Positions 34,446 through 44,559 of a stretch of DNA of 64,000 nucleotides are shown piece after piece. The stretch is from Tolypeutes matacus (taxonomy: Eukaryota; Chordata; Mammalia; Cingulata; Chlamyphoridae), in assembly GCA_026826555.1 (NCBI GenBank), contig JAKSZT010054565.1, forward strand, positions 5,827,245 to 5,891,244, written 5' to 3'. A model generated the notes under the pieces. The model did no database searches. It was not told where the DNA came from and saw nothing but the letters and a program-made list of their open reading frames with translations. Each line of letters begins with the position of its first letter. Within the stretch, counting starts at the first letter, position 1. A program made the translations under genes and the position numbers.

Positions 34446-35075
34446 TAATGGGGAGGACAGTGATTAGAAAACACAGAGCTGGCTGACAACGACCAGGGGT
34501 CAGCCAGAGGGTCAGGGACTCTGGCTCTCATGCTTTCTGCAGACCCATGGAGAGGCCCCCCTTGGTGGGACACCATTAGATGGTTCCAGTGAAGATGCTT
34601 TTGGGGACAGAGGCATCCTTCTGTTGTTAGGGAGTCAACGCAAGTGCAGGGCCCTGATGCTTGCGGCACGGTGCTGTGGAGACAGTGTCATGTGCTGTCA
34701 AATCTGGGGTGCAGACATGCAGCAGGGGGACCTTGGGAGAGTTTCCCCACCACTTGGAGCCTCAGTTTTTCCTGGATCAGAGGGCAGTGTGGTCCCCCCC
34801 CATGGAGCTGTTGTGGGCATCAAATGAACAGATGACAGGGAAGTCATTTTACCTTGTTATAATATGCAATCATGTGTCCCCTGCATCTCTGGGCTCCCAG
34901 GAATGACTCAGGAAATGATGGTTGGGCTGATGGATGGTTTCAGATCTGGGACTCCAAGGTTGTCCACATCCTTCCAGACCACTACCTAGAAATCTCTGAT
35001 GTGACCCCCACAGTTCTGGGGGAAGGGTCCATCTAGGAGCTCCAGGGCCGGGCTCAAGGTGCTGACTCTAGTCCT
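34446..35075. other. intergenic, nothing firm
   Basis: A weak MIR-like phrase lies near 34740-34840 (CTTGGAGCCTCAGTTTTTCC). No exon is seen. Confidence 0.4.
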
Positions 35076-35079
35076 ATTT

Positions 35080-35490
35080 GGCAAGCCTTCTGGGGTCCAC
35101 TGTCCTGCCAAGCCCACCCTCCTCTGGCCCTGCGCTTGTTCACCTACCCATATGCCTAGCTCTTCTAGCTGACTGTCCAGTTTGAATCTTTCTTCCTATA
35201 GGAAGCCTTCCTCCTGATTTTGTCCTCCCTCCAATGTTGGCTGCCCTTGTTTTCTGTTCCCACTCCCTAGTGGCTCTCCTAGTCCAGGTGTAGCTGCCAT
35301 TCTGGGAAAGCCCATACCTGGGCTCCCAGTGGGGTTTTTAAGCCCCACTCCCTGTTTCTGCCCAGATGGGTTTACTGGAAGAAGAAGATGCCTGGTCTGA
35401 CCCCCTTGAGGGTAGAGCTGTGCCATGCTAATCCTCACCTGCCTGGCACCTTGCCTGGCATACAGTAGTTTCTTAATGGGTGCTGGGTGG
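35080..35490 (+). mobile_element. LINE L2 3' fragment
   Basis: TTCCTATAGGAAGCCTTCCT, then GAGGGTAGAGCTGTGCCATG, then GCCTGGCATACAGTAGTTTC match L2 3'-end order. Diverged. Confidence 0.55.
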
Positions 35491-35925
35491 CAGGAAGCTG
35501 AAGCACCTGCATGGCTCATGGTGAGTTCTCAGGCCCAGTACATTCTCTCAAAGGAGCCTGGGGCTTTCTGGGTTCATTCTGTGTGGATGGCCTCTCCCCC
35601 ACAGTGGGGTATAGTCTCTGGGAGACAGGCACAGATTTAGCATCATCTTTGTCTGCAAAACCATAGGGCTAGCAGCCATGGAGATCAGCTCCTCTTCCAG
35701 TTGGAGTGAATGTGGGTAAACTGAGGTATGGGATTCAGAAGGGACAGGGTCCTCCCTGGGCCCTGAGCAGCCTAAGCCCTGGACTGTTGAGGCCCATACT
35801 CCTTCAGTGCTGATACCAAGCCGGGGAGAGGGCTCCCGGGCACACACTGTGACCTTCACGCCTGACTTGCCCCTTTAGAGTTGTTCCTGCCGATAGACTG
35901 GCAGCTGCCGGCGCTCCTCTGTTTG
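35491..35925. other. intergenic, nothing recognised
   Basis: No exon or repeat recognised. Confidence 0.4.
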
Positions 35926-35929
35926 TGAA

Positions 35930-36065
35930 ATGTCAGTGGTTTAATATCAATTCTGAAGGTTTTTATTGCCTTTCCCCCCATTTTCCAGTGGGATTTTGAT
36001 CCAATCAAGCTCTATCCAGAGTGACGGTAGATTTGTGTTCCCGTCTGAACTTGACAAAAGGTCGC
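35930..36065. other. repeat-free block, possible conserved element
   Basis: AGTGGTTTAATATCAATTCT and GATTTTGATCCAATCAAGCT stand out from GC-rich flanks. 36270-36360 is similar in character. Confidence 0.25.
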
Positions 36066-37228
36066 AGTGGAGGGGAGCTCAGGGCTGACGCTGCTCTCCC
36101 ATGTGCGAGTACTTTCCCTTCCTGTGGGCTCGGGGTCAGGCTGGCTCTTCCCTGGGAACGTGGTTCACCTAAGTGCTCCCCACGCAGCCCTTTGGCTGGG
36201 CCCTGGCGCCTGGGAATTTAAACTTGGACAATCCCAGCCACAAAGTACCCTGGTTTTATCTACAAACTATCCTTGATGCTTCAGACCTAAGTTAATTTTT
36301 CACAGTAATGTTTCAAAATGTAATTTATCCATTTCAAAAAAAAAGTTGTTGAATGTGATTCTCTGCTTGGAGAGAGAGGTCTGAGGTTTGGGAAGAGCCT
36401 GGGACCCTTTCCTTCCCTCTCTGTGCCCAGCTTCCTGCCTCCCAGGGAAGGAAACACGCTGCCCTGGCCGTTCCATGACCAGGGTTCTGCCAGGGTGCTG
36501 TTCTGAGCTTCTCCCTTGGCCCTTTGGAAAGCTGATATTCAGAGACTCCACCCAGCTCGCCAAGTCTCCATACAACGCCTGCTGTGTGCATGGCCCAGTG
36601 AGGGCTCTGGGGGTGGGGAGAGGGGATGCAGGTGGAGGCAGGCAAATCCGGACAGAGAGGACAAGGGCCTGCCGGCCAGAAGGTGCTCTCAGAATTCCCC
36701 AGTGGTGGAGGTCAGCATCAGATTGGCTCCATGCCATCCCAAGAGGCACCGTCAGCCTGTGCTGTGGCGGGCAGGCAGCGTGGCTGTCAGAGTCCGCCTG
36801 TCTGGGGGATGGGGGAGGGAGAGGAGGGTGGCCCAGCCGAGGAGAGCAGGGCTGGAGGATGGCACATTCCTGCAAGGGCCTTCCTCCCCAGGCCACCTCT
36901 GCTGACATGTTCCCTGCCTGCCCCTCCCTGCTTAGAGCAGGGGACAAGTGGCAGTCTGGTCTAACGAGTGCACCGTCCAGGGTTACAAAGGGCTGCATAC
37001 TCCCCTCCCCACCACAACACCTGCCTCCCTGTCTGGGGACCTGGGGAGGGTGGGGAGGATGCCCACCCTGGGTCCTAGTACCTAGCCAACCCCATCTCTG
37101 ACTGCACTTCCTCCCACAGTCTGCAGCTCTTCCTCAAAGAGAGCAAGAGGAGGAGAGCCCTCTTGAGAAGGGCTCCGGCCTGCTACCCCTGCTCTTTCTC
37201 CCAGGTATGAGTTCCCAGGGGTGAACGC
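36066..37228. other. intergenic GC-rich stretch, nothing recognised
   Basis: Open frames over 230 codons exist on both strands at 36.3-37.1 kb and overlap each other. Neither looks like a protein. Confidence 0.4.
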
Positions 37229-37229
37229 T

Positions 37230-37890
37230 CAGGAAACGGGAGTGCATGTAGAGAGCAAGCATGCATGCATGCACATGAACATGTGTATGCAGACAAGAAC
37301 AGGTGTACAGATGTCGTGCCTATATGTACGGTCATAAGGTGTGTGCAGACACAGAGGATGTGAGCAAATGAGGTGCCTGTGCACAGGCAGCGTATATGTG
37401 TGTGTGCACGTAGGCATGCAAACATGTGTATGCACACAATCTACCTGTTTGTGTGATGATGTGCCTCTGTGTGTGGTCAGAGGGTGTGTGCAGACATAGA
37501 GGATATGAGCATATGTGCCTGTGCACCAGGAGTGTGTGTGCACGTGTGTGTGCAAGCATGTGCACAAATGTGTGTGCAGACAATATCTCTGTATGTTATG
37601 GTATGCCTATGTGTAGTCAGAGTGTGTGTTCAGACATACATACATGAGCAAACACTGTGCCCATGCACAGGCAGTGTGTTTGTGTGCGCATGAATGCACA
37701 GTTGGTATTTGCAGAGACAATAAGGGTACAGCTTGTGTGAGCAGAAAACACAGGTATGTGTAAATAAAGTGCATATGTCCAGACAGCGTGTGCACAGATA
37801 GTGTGTATGTATGCAGAGAGTGTGTGTGTGTGCATGCTCAGGCTGGTGTGTGTGCACAGATGGTGCATGTGTACACACACAGACAGCAAG
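37230..37890. repeat. TG-rich minisatellite, period about 140-145 bp
   Basis: Unit starts can be aligned at 37330 (GGTCATAAGGTGTGTGCAGA), 37475 (GGTCAGAGGGTGTGTGCAGA) and 37615 (AGTCAGAGTGTGTGTTCAGA). Each is followed by a gagcaaa/gagcata segment and TGCCTGTGCACAGGC-like words. Partial, more diverged units flank these on both sides. The tract is nearly free of stops in several frames, which is a repeat artefact. Confidence 0.85.
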
Positions 37891-37964
37891 TTTCAGCTCT
37901 GCTGGAAGCCTGCTAAGAGGGACCAAAAGAGAACAGGATTCAGGAGACACTGCTCTTGGAAAAG

Positions 37965-38100
37965 AACCCTCTTCTCCCACTTTTCCCCCTCTTCCCCTTC
38001 CTCCCTCCTCTTCTTCCTCTCCTCCCTTCTTCCCTCTCCCTCTTTCTACCTTTCCCTCCTCTCCTTCCTCCTCCTCTACCTTTTTCCCTCCTGTGACTCC
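37965..38100 (+). repeat. polypyrimidine (CTTCC-rich) tract
   Basis: About 135 bp composed almost only of C and T, with TCTTCC and CTCCTCC words. Confidence 0.85.
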
Positions 38101-38595
38101 AAATCTGAACTCAACTCCCACCCTGCCTCATTCCTCAAAGCCAGTCCTTTCCCAGCCTGGCTGCTCCTGGGGAAAGTGGATGGTGACCTTTCACCTTCCA
38201 CTGTGGAGTAGGCTTGGGGGAGGGTGTAGAGTGGTTGGCCACTGCCCAGCTCTGTCCTAGTGTTGCTTGTGGAGTGCAGGCTCAGTATGGCTGGATGCTC
38301 CAATGTTTCAGACAAAGTGAGAAATCCAGGAATGTTGGTTCCATTATAAAAACAAACTCTGTGGGGTCTGCAGGCTAGATTTGGCCCATGGAGGTCCAGT
38401 TTGCTGTGTCTGTTTAGCATTTTTGAGTCTCCAGGCCTTGTCTCTCACCAGTCCCAGCCACGGTCTCCAGGGGAAGGATGCTCTGGGCCTATGACCCAGC
38501 CAGAGGGCTCTGGTGGGTGGGATACTGTGGGTGGATTTCCCCTTCCAGCATCTCAAGTCGGGGGCTGCGTAGACACAGCCACTAGGTTAGTCAGT
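38101..38595. other. intergenic, nothing recognised
   Basis: 38340-38410 carries a weak old-repeat phrase (TCTGCAGGCTAGATTTGGCC). No exon. Confidence 0.4.
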
Positions 38596-38599
38596 GCAG

Positions 38600-38840
38600 A
38601 CTCTGGTGGGGCAATTATTTCCAAAAATATTGACTTGTAATGTGAAGAAAGCTCTTCTCTGTGCCACCCGTCAGCAGAAAATTGCTTTCGCTATTAACAT
38701 TTCATCAACCGCATAATGTGAATTGATGTAAATGCATAATTAGAAATAATAGCCTGGGAAAATTCACTCTTATTTATAAAATTGGGCTTGTTAAATTAAA
38801 ATGGGAGCTAACGACTTCCATCTCACTCTTAAAATATGAC
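38600..38840. promoter_or_regulatory. candidate conserved enhancer (POU/homeodomain motifs)
   Basis: Contains GGCAATTATTTCC, GCTATTAACATTTCATCA, AATGCATAATTAG (38731-38743), AAATAATAGCC and TTAAATTAAAATGG. This density of TAAT and octamer-like words in repeat-free sequence is typical of developmental enhancers. Inference only. Confidence 0.35.
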
Positions 38841-39195
38841 CGAGGCTTTGCCTGCCTGGCTTTGCAGAGGGTGCTTGGACACATCGGCTGCTTTCTGGGG
38901 AGACCCTGGAGCTGGGCTGCTCCTCTGAGAAGGCATAGATACCACCTGTCCAAAAGGTGGCACTCTAATACTGCAAGTGGGCCTCTCAAAAACATCTTAA
39001 TCAACACACAACAAATGGTGATGTCTGAGGAGAGAAGGCGAGGGTTTCCTTGGTCCTTTCTCTTCTCTGTAGATGAGGCCAGCCTGCCATTTTACAAGTA
39101 GGTGCTTTGGGATGCATGACTGTCATCTACAAATGCTAAGGGTCTGGAGATCACAGGCAGAAAAGACAATTCCTTGTCATCATCATGGACAGTCA
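38841..39195. other. intergenic, nothing recognised
   Basis: No exon or repeat recognised. Confidence 0.4.
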
Positions 39196-39199
39196 TTCA

Positions 39200-39350
39200 T
39201 TCACTCATTACACTCATTCATTTAACAAGCATTAATTAAGCATCTCCTCCTCCTTGCCAGACCCTGTTTGGATGGTGGGGCTACAGAGATGGAGAAGAGG
39301 TGGTTTCTGATTTCTTGGAGCTCACCATGTGGGAAACAGGCATTTAAATG
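39200..39350. repeat. ancient interspersed repeat, family not assigned
   Basis: TTCATTTAACAAGCATTAAT, CCAGACCCTGTTTGGATGGT, GGCTACAGAGATGGAGAAGA: same phrase order as 32.7 and 46.6 kb. Confidence 0.5.
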
Positions 39351-40100
39351 TGTCTTGGTTACCTATTGTATCTGCCTTAGTTTGGGGATTTGGTTGCAAG
39401 TGTTCAAAAAACCATTCTTACTGTCTTAAACAACAGCAACAAAAAGAAATCTATTGACTCCCATAACTGGAATTGGATCAAGCAGAGCTTGATGCAGGGA
39501 CTCAGATAAGTTTGTCAGGTCTCTTGCTCCATCTGGCCCTCTGTTTTTCTCCCAGTCTCATTCTCTCTGCTCTTGCAGATGGATTTTCCTTCCACCTTGT
39601 GGGGAAAGGACAATGCTGGCATACTGTTCACATTTATAGTGATTTTTTTCAGGTTCGCCTGCAGCTCCTCCCCATACCCAAGTCTTTTTGGGCAGGTAGG
39701 GCCAATCCCAATTACCAGCTATAGAGATGGAAATGTGACCCAGACCTGGCCATCAGAACCCTTTGGCCCCTGGCCACTGGGTCACCTTGGTGACCTCAGG
39801 ATGGTCACCAGGATGCAGGCTGTGAGGATGGCTGTCCAGCTTTGCACTATCTGGGAGAGGAGAAGCTGAGCAGAGACACAGGGGGATGACTCCTGCTATG
39901 CCCCTGGTGTGCCCTTGGCGCAGCCGAGCCTGAAGGGCGGTGCAGCCCCCATACTTCTCCTTTAAGCAGCCATTACAGCATAAAACGGCATTACTGTTTA
40001 GGGCAGGCAGAGCTCAGTTTTCTGTCAGTTACTGAAAGAGTCCTGGCAGGGTCTGTCCAGGTCTTTACCCCAGTGGAGACACTCATGAAAGAGCAACCAT
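39351..40100. repeat. probable old repeats, family not assigned
   Basis: 39400-39850 has AACTGGAATTGGATCAAGCA, ATTTTCCTTCCACCTTGTGG and AATCCCAATTACCAGCTATA-like phrases found in an old repeat. Boundaries are uncertain. Confidence 0.3.
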
Positions 40101-40104
40101 TGTT

Positions 40105-40215
40105 GTTTGAATGAGGCCTCTTCTAGAAGCCCTTCCTGACCTCCAAAGATATAGCTAAGGCTTCATCTTCCAACCCTTTCAATGTGTTGTCTGCCCCTCT
40201 TCCACGGCCCCAACT
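40105..40215 (+). repeat. short L2-like fragment
   Basis: CTTCTAGAAGCCCTTCCTGA and CCTTTCAATGTGTTGTCTGC fit an L2 interior. Weak. Confidence 0.3.
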
Positions 40216-40850
40216 TGGACCTCCAGGGATAGTGAACCCTGTGCTCTGCCGCTGAACCTTGAAGGGCCTCAAGATCATTCTGGCGTCACCCCAGTCCTGG
40301 AACCTGAGGTGAAGTCAAAGGGGAGAGGGGCTGTCTCGGGGGAAATGTGTGTATGGGGTGGGGCAGGTTCTGGTGCGGAAATCTATCAAGTTCTTATTTG
40401 CAAAAACTGAGATGCATGATAAATGATAAGGCCCAGAGAAGAAGAGACATAAAAAAAAAAAAAAGAGAGAGACCCTCCTTAGATATTTTTCAGTCCTGCT
40501 GGTTTTCAATTTTGGGCCTCACATACTGTGATGATGAATTTGGGGTCTGAGCAGGCAGAGCCTAGCTTAATCCTCCCTATACCTCTTCTTGTGCCTTCCT
40601 AGGCCTTTCCCACATTGTTTCCTGCACTTTTCAGGGCATGCTGGGGTGCTGGCCCCCTTCCAGGCAGACACAGGGTCCCACTGTGGCCTGCTTCCTTCCT
40701 CACCACGGGAGCCCCATCTCTGAGGAAAAACAGCTCGCTTCTTTCTTGACCCCACTCCTCTGCAAGGATCATAGGGAAAATTATCTGACACCCTCTTTCT
40801 CAGAGAGGGAAGGGGCTGGCCCAGGGTTGTGCAGGGGTCGGCGGCAGAGA
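40216..40850. other. intergenic, nothing recognised
   Basis: A short A-run at 40452-40465. No exon. Confidence 0.4.
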
Positions 40851-41330
40851 CCAGACCATAGACCCCACTCAGGGTGGACTGTGGCACTCAGTGGGGTCGG
40901 GATACTTTCCCGGGCCCCAGGACTGCTGCATCCCCTCCTGGCTGGTCCTGGCTCCCAGCAGGGTGCAGGGGGCACCCCGAGGGTGGTGTTTACAGGCATG
41001 CCTTGGGCCTCCTGGGGCACCCCTCCCCCAAGGGACACAGGTTCCCTTTTCATACGGGAAGAAAGCTGCCCGCTTGTCCCTAGGAACAGCTGGGCCTTGT
41101 CCCCTCCGCAGAGGCTCGGCGCTGGCCGTGGAGCGGACAATCCGGGCTGTGTCCTGCGGCCCAGGCCTGACGGAAGTGCCTTGGCTGCGGCCCAGGAGCT
41201 GCGGGGGTGCTGGGCCTGTGGGCTGGAGGCTGGGCCCTCTGGGGGTCAGTCTCTCCAGGGCCTCCTGCTTCCCCTCACCGTCTGCCGATGGCGAGAGGCC
41301 TGGGCTGAGGATAGCCCCTAGGCCTATGAA
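40850..41330. promoter_or_regulatory. GC-rich, CpG-enriched patch
   Basis: CpGs are retained at 40890-40990 and 41110-41290 (for example GAGGCTCGGCGCTGGCCGTG and GAGCGGACAATCCGGGC), unlike the CpG-poor surroundings. It could be a small orphan CpG island, a distal promoter or an enhancer. No exon is recognised. Confidence 0.3.
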
Positions 41331-41745
41331 TGGGGTACCAAAGGCTGGGTTTGAAGGTCCAGCCTGGTTCCTTTCTCATGGGCCTCCTTGCTCTCAGGGT
41401 CGGGGTGTGAGCAGCAGATGAAAACAGCTGTGGATTTACTTCCCTTTCACCCCCCTACCCTCCCGAGTGAGTGCAAGTACCCCTGTGGGCTTGGGAAGCA
41501 GCTGAGTTGGGGGTGGGGCTGGGTTGCTGTCTTCTGCCTCGGTGGGGCAGACAGCTCCTCTCTCTGGGCTGTCACCAGGCAGAAGCCTCCCTCCCCTCCC
41601 GCACACCAGGCTGGCCTCATCTCTGCGATGGGGCTCCTGGGGCTGCCCTCCTGAAAACCCGTAGGTGGGGGCTTGTTCTGAAGCCTGTGTTGCACCCAGG
41701 CTCTGCAAACATACTTTGCACGCAGTGACAATGCAAGGCATGGCT
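41331..41745. other. intergenic, nothing recognised
   Basis: No exon or repeat recognised. Confidence 0.4.
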
Positions 41746-41749
41746 TTCA

Positions 41750-41840
41750 CTGTCCTTTCCCAGGTGTAGAAACTGAGACTCGGGGTGGTTAAGTCATCTG
41801 CCCTAGACGGCACAGCTGACCAAGCCTGGTGCCTCCTCTC
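41750..41840 (-). repeat. MIR core fragment
   Basis: GGTGTAGAAACTGAGACTCG, GTTAAGTCATCTGCCCTAGA, GGCACAGCTGACCAAGCCTG: reverse MIR core. Confidence 0.55.
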
Positions 41841-41864
41841 TGGGAACAAATAGGCTCAGGCTGC

Positions 41865-42210
41865 CTGGAAAGCTGCTTTCTTTATTCATACAACAACTAT
41901 TTGTTGTGTTCTCACTCTGCTTAATCTTAGTATGACATTCTAGAAGGGGAGATAGATAAACACATGAATGACAAGGAAGGAAACAAACTAGATAGCTGAT
42001 TGCTGTTAGAGAATTAGGTAAAGGGATGTGCTGGAGCCAGCCAGGTGGGCCCTTGAACAGGGTGGGGGTGGGGTCAGGGAAGGCCTCTGAGGACCCGAAT
42101 GACAAGGAAAGACCGGCTATGTGAAAACCAGAGGGAAGAGCTAGGGTGGGGTGAGGAAGGTGTATGAAGAATGGGATGGGTCTGGAACTGTGGGAGTGGG
42201 CACAGATGGA
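41865..42210 (+). repeat. ancient interspersed repeat, family not assigned
   Basis: GAGATAGATAAACACATGAA, GGAAGGCCTCTGAGGACCCG, AATGACAAGGAAAGACCGGC and TATGAAGAATGGGATGGGTC follow the order of a common old repeat. Family name not assigned. Confidence 0.45.
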
Positions 42211-43205
42211 TCGGTGGATGTAGGGCCACTCAGCGTGCTGCCCAGGAATGAGGGAGATCCCCCATGGAGATTTATGTCAGTGCAAACAGTTGTCCTGTCT
42301 GGGAATTGGTCCATAGCAGCTGCTTGCTGCCCAGGTACCAAAGCTGGAGAGGAGTCATGGGGACAGGCAGACATCGGACCTCTACTCAAGTAGCTGAAAG
42401 ACTATCAGAGGAAGAAGAATCGACTTACTGTATGTGGCTCTAGAGAGCAGAAGCAGGCCTGTTGTGGAAGTGGGGTTTAGGAGTATTTCACAGTCATAGA
42501 AGTCCCGGGATGAAAAGGGTCACCCTGAGAGGTGATGATCTGCCCATCACTGGCAGAATCCAAGTGGAATGATGCTTGATGTCAGAATCTGGTGAAATAG
42601 CCAACCGCCGGAGATGAGGCAGAGAAGTCCTGGGTACTGAGTGGGGTGGGACTAGCCAACCCCTGGGTCTCTCTTAGAGGTCTCTATGCTGCATGAGTGT
42701 GGCAGATGCTGATACTGGGGAATGGGTGCATGTCTGCTGTGGACTTGGGCCTTGGGTACTTGGCTCAGACTGCAGAATTGGTGCTGAGCTGTGGGCCGGG
42801 ATGTGTCTGGTGCTCGATAAATGTGTCACTTGATTGATGTCTTACTGGCTCTGGAGGGAAGTGAAGGGAAGATTTCTTGATATGAGAAGACCAAATTAGG
42901 AACAGATGTCTTTTCAGGCTATTAATAGGTGGTTGGGGAACGAACAATGGGGCTTATTTTTAAAGGAACCCACAGCGTGCTGGTGGCCGCTGTCCATTTG
43001 GATGATTCTTGCCAGAGTATTTCATATTCTTGGTGGAAAGTGGAGCTTTGCAGGGAATGCTGGAGTCTCCCTGAACCCCTCTCAAGTCAGGAGCCAGGGG
43101 GCCTAAATTTAACCTCTTCCCCCAGTCTTGCTCCATTTTGCCTTCAGGGCCCCCGGAACAACCCGTGATTTTGATAAATGGGCTCAGTGCAGAGTGGGCT
43201 TCCAG
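42211..43205. other. intergenic, nothing recognised
   Basis: No exon. 42780-42840 has an old-repeat tail phrase (GGTGCTCGATAAATGTGTCA). Confidence 0.4.
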
Positions 43206-43209
43206 TGGA

Positions 43210-43575
43210 GAGACAGTGGGATGAATAATACAAGCACTAGTTGGCCCAAGTCATCTTTTTATTCTTCATGAATATAGAAGTCTGAGGTTTGGCTTATAGT
43301 TAAATGAACATAAGCCACCACCGAAGCTATTAGTAGCATTATTCACAATCACAATTGTTGAAAATTAAAATTGTCTTTACTGTGTGTGTGTGTGTGTGCT
43401 TTCTCTCTCAATAGCAATTTAAAAACTAACGCCACTTAACTTATTAAAAACAATACTAGTAAGGAAAATGGCTTTTATTAAAAAAAAAACACAAGATTTT
43501 TCCTTAATGTGTTCCTTTAAAGAAAGTAAAGTTAATTATGGTGCAAACAAGAGCATTATCTGACTTGATTTAACA
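43210..43575. other. AT-rich repeat-free block, possible conserved element
   Basis: Contains CATGAATATAGAAGTCTGAG, ACAATTGTTGAAAATTAAAA, a short (TG)n at 43380-43399, and AAAGTTAATTATGGTGCAAA. A SOX-like ACAATTGT palindrome lies near 43350. Function unknown. Confidence 0.3.
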
Positions 43576-44330
43576 CAGTAGATTGAGTCTGTGCTCTGTC
43601 CTGCCTTGTGCACAGACTGGGGAGGAGAATTTTATTCTGGGGCAGGTATTACCTCTGAGCGGCCAACTTGGGCATGCAACTTCCTGCATGCACGGTGGAC
43701 AGGCAGGGGCTTGGTGGGAGGTACCCTTGCTCCCCTAGGTGGCTTTTGGTAATTTTTGAATAAGGCTTGGACTTCTCTGTAGGGACAAAGTCCTGCTGGG
43801 GCGTCTGCCCTCTCCCAGTCACTTAGGGCTTGTTTCAGCCCCATGGAAGGGTCTGCTTGGCAAGTGTCATGGACACTGTTGGTGGGCTGTCCATAGCCTC
43901 TCGTAGCTACCTGGGATGCCTAGGGCTCTCTCTAGCTGTGGAGCATACACCTGGAGCTGCCTGGGAGGGGACGCCTGGACAAGACTTCAGCTGACGAGAC
44001 TAATGGGAGTTAATGGATAAATGCCCCTGCTTCCTCCCCTTTCTGGAGGGACCATTGTGAGGCATGTTCTTTCTTCACAGTCCCCTAGGGGGCCCCAGCG
44101 GGCAAACACCCCAGTTGCCTGCCCACGTCAGCAGCCTGCTCAACACCCCACCCCGGTTGTTGTCTCCCTGCCCACTCCCCTATCAGTGCTTCTTGGGCTC
44201 ACGGCTCAAATCAGATGATTTGAGAGTAAGCCCTTGTCTTAGGACGGGTCACGGGGCTTGACCTGGGTCTGACTCCGGCACCCCGCTGCCCTCTCCCGGC
44301 ACCTCCCCTGCTGCTGTGCGACTGTGTCCT
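43576..44330. other. intergenic, nothing recognised
   Basis: No exon or repeat. A partial CTCF-like TCCCCTAGGGGGCCCC lies at 44080-44096. Confidence 0.4.
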
Positions 44331-44334
44331 CATG

Positions 44335-44344
44335 GGGGTAGCAG

Positions 44345-44378
<34 letters not shown>

Positions 44379-44559
44379 TTTTATTTATTTATTCATTTAT
44401 CCCCCCCTTGCTGCTTGTGCTCGCTGGGTCAGCTAACCACGCCGTGCGGGCGGGCTTGCCTTCACCAGGAGGCCCCAGGAACCGAACCCGGGGCCTCCCA
44501 TATGGTAAATGGGAGCCCTACTGATTGAGCCACACCCACTTCCCGGGGTAGCAGCTCTT
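44335..44559 (-). mobile_element. tRNA-derived SINE with perfect 15-bp target-site duplication
   Basis: The duplication GGGGTAGCAGCTCTT occurs at 44335-44349 and 44545-44559. The body (44350-44544) reads on the minus strand: a tRNA-like head with the A box in GTGGCTCAATCAGTAGGG and B box GGTTCGGTTCC, then an unrelated middle (TGCTGCTTGTGCTCGCTGGG on the plus strand) and an A-rich tail seen as a long T-run. A young insertion, given the perfect duplication. Confidence 0.92.

Noticed and set aside
36300..37101. Overlapping 232- and 237-codon frames on opposite strands
   Set aside because: Mutually antisense, no domains, no recognisable exon boundaries. Chance in GC-rich sequence.
37332..37889. 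Cys/His/Thr-rich frames of 80-160 codons (zinc-finger-like at first sight)
   Set aside because: They are translations of the TG-rich minisatellite. The His/Cys periodicity comes from CACACA and TGTGTG words, not a zinc-finger pattern.
40638..41421. Plus-strand frames of 227 and 176 codons in the GC-rich patch
   Set aside because: Two overlapping frames of the same strand cannot both be coding. No domain seen and composition is non-protein-like.
44080..44096. CTCF-like TCCCCTAGGGGGCCCC
   Set aside because: Only a partial match to the consensus, lacking the CCA/CAG ends. Not listed as a site.
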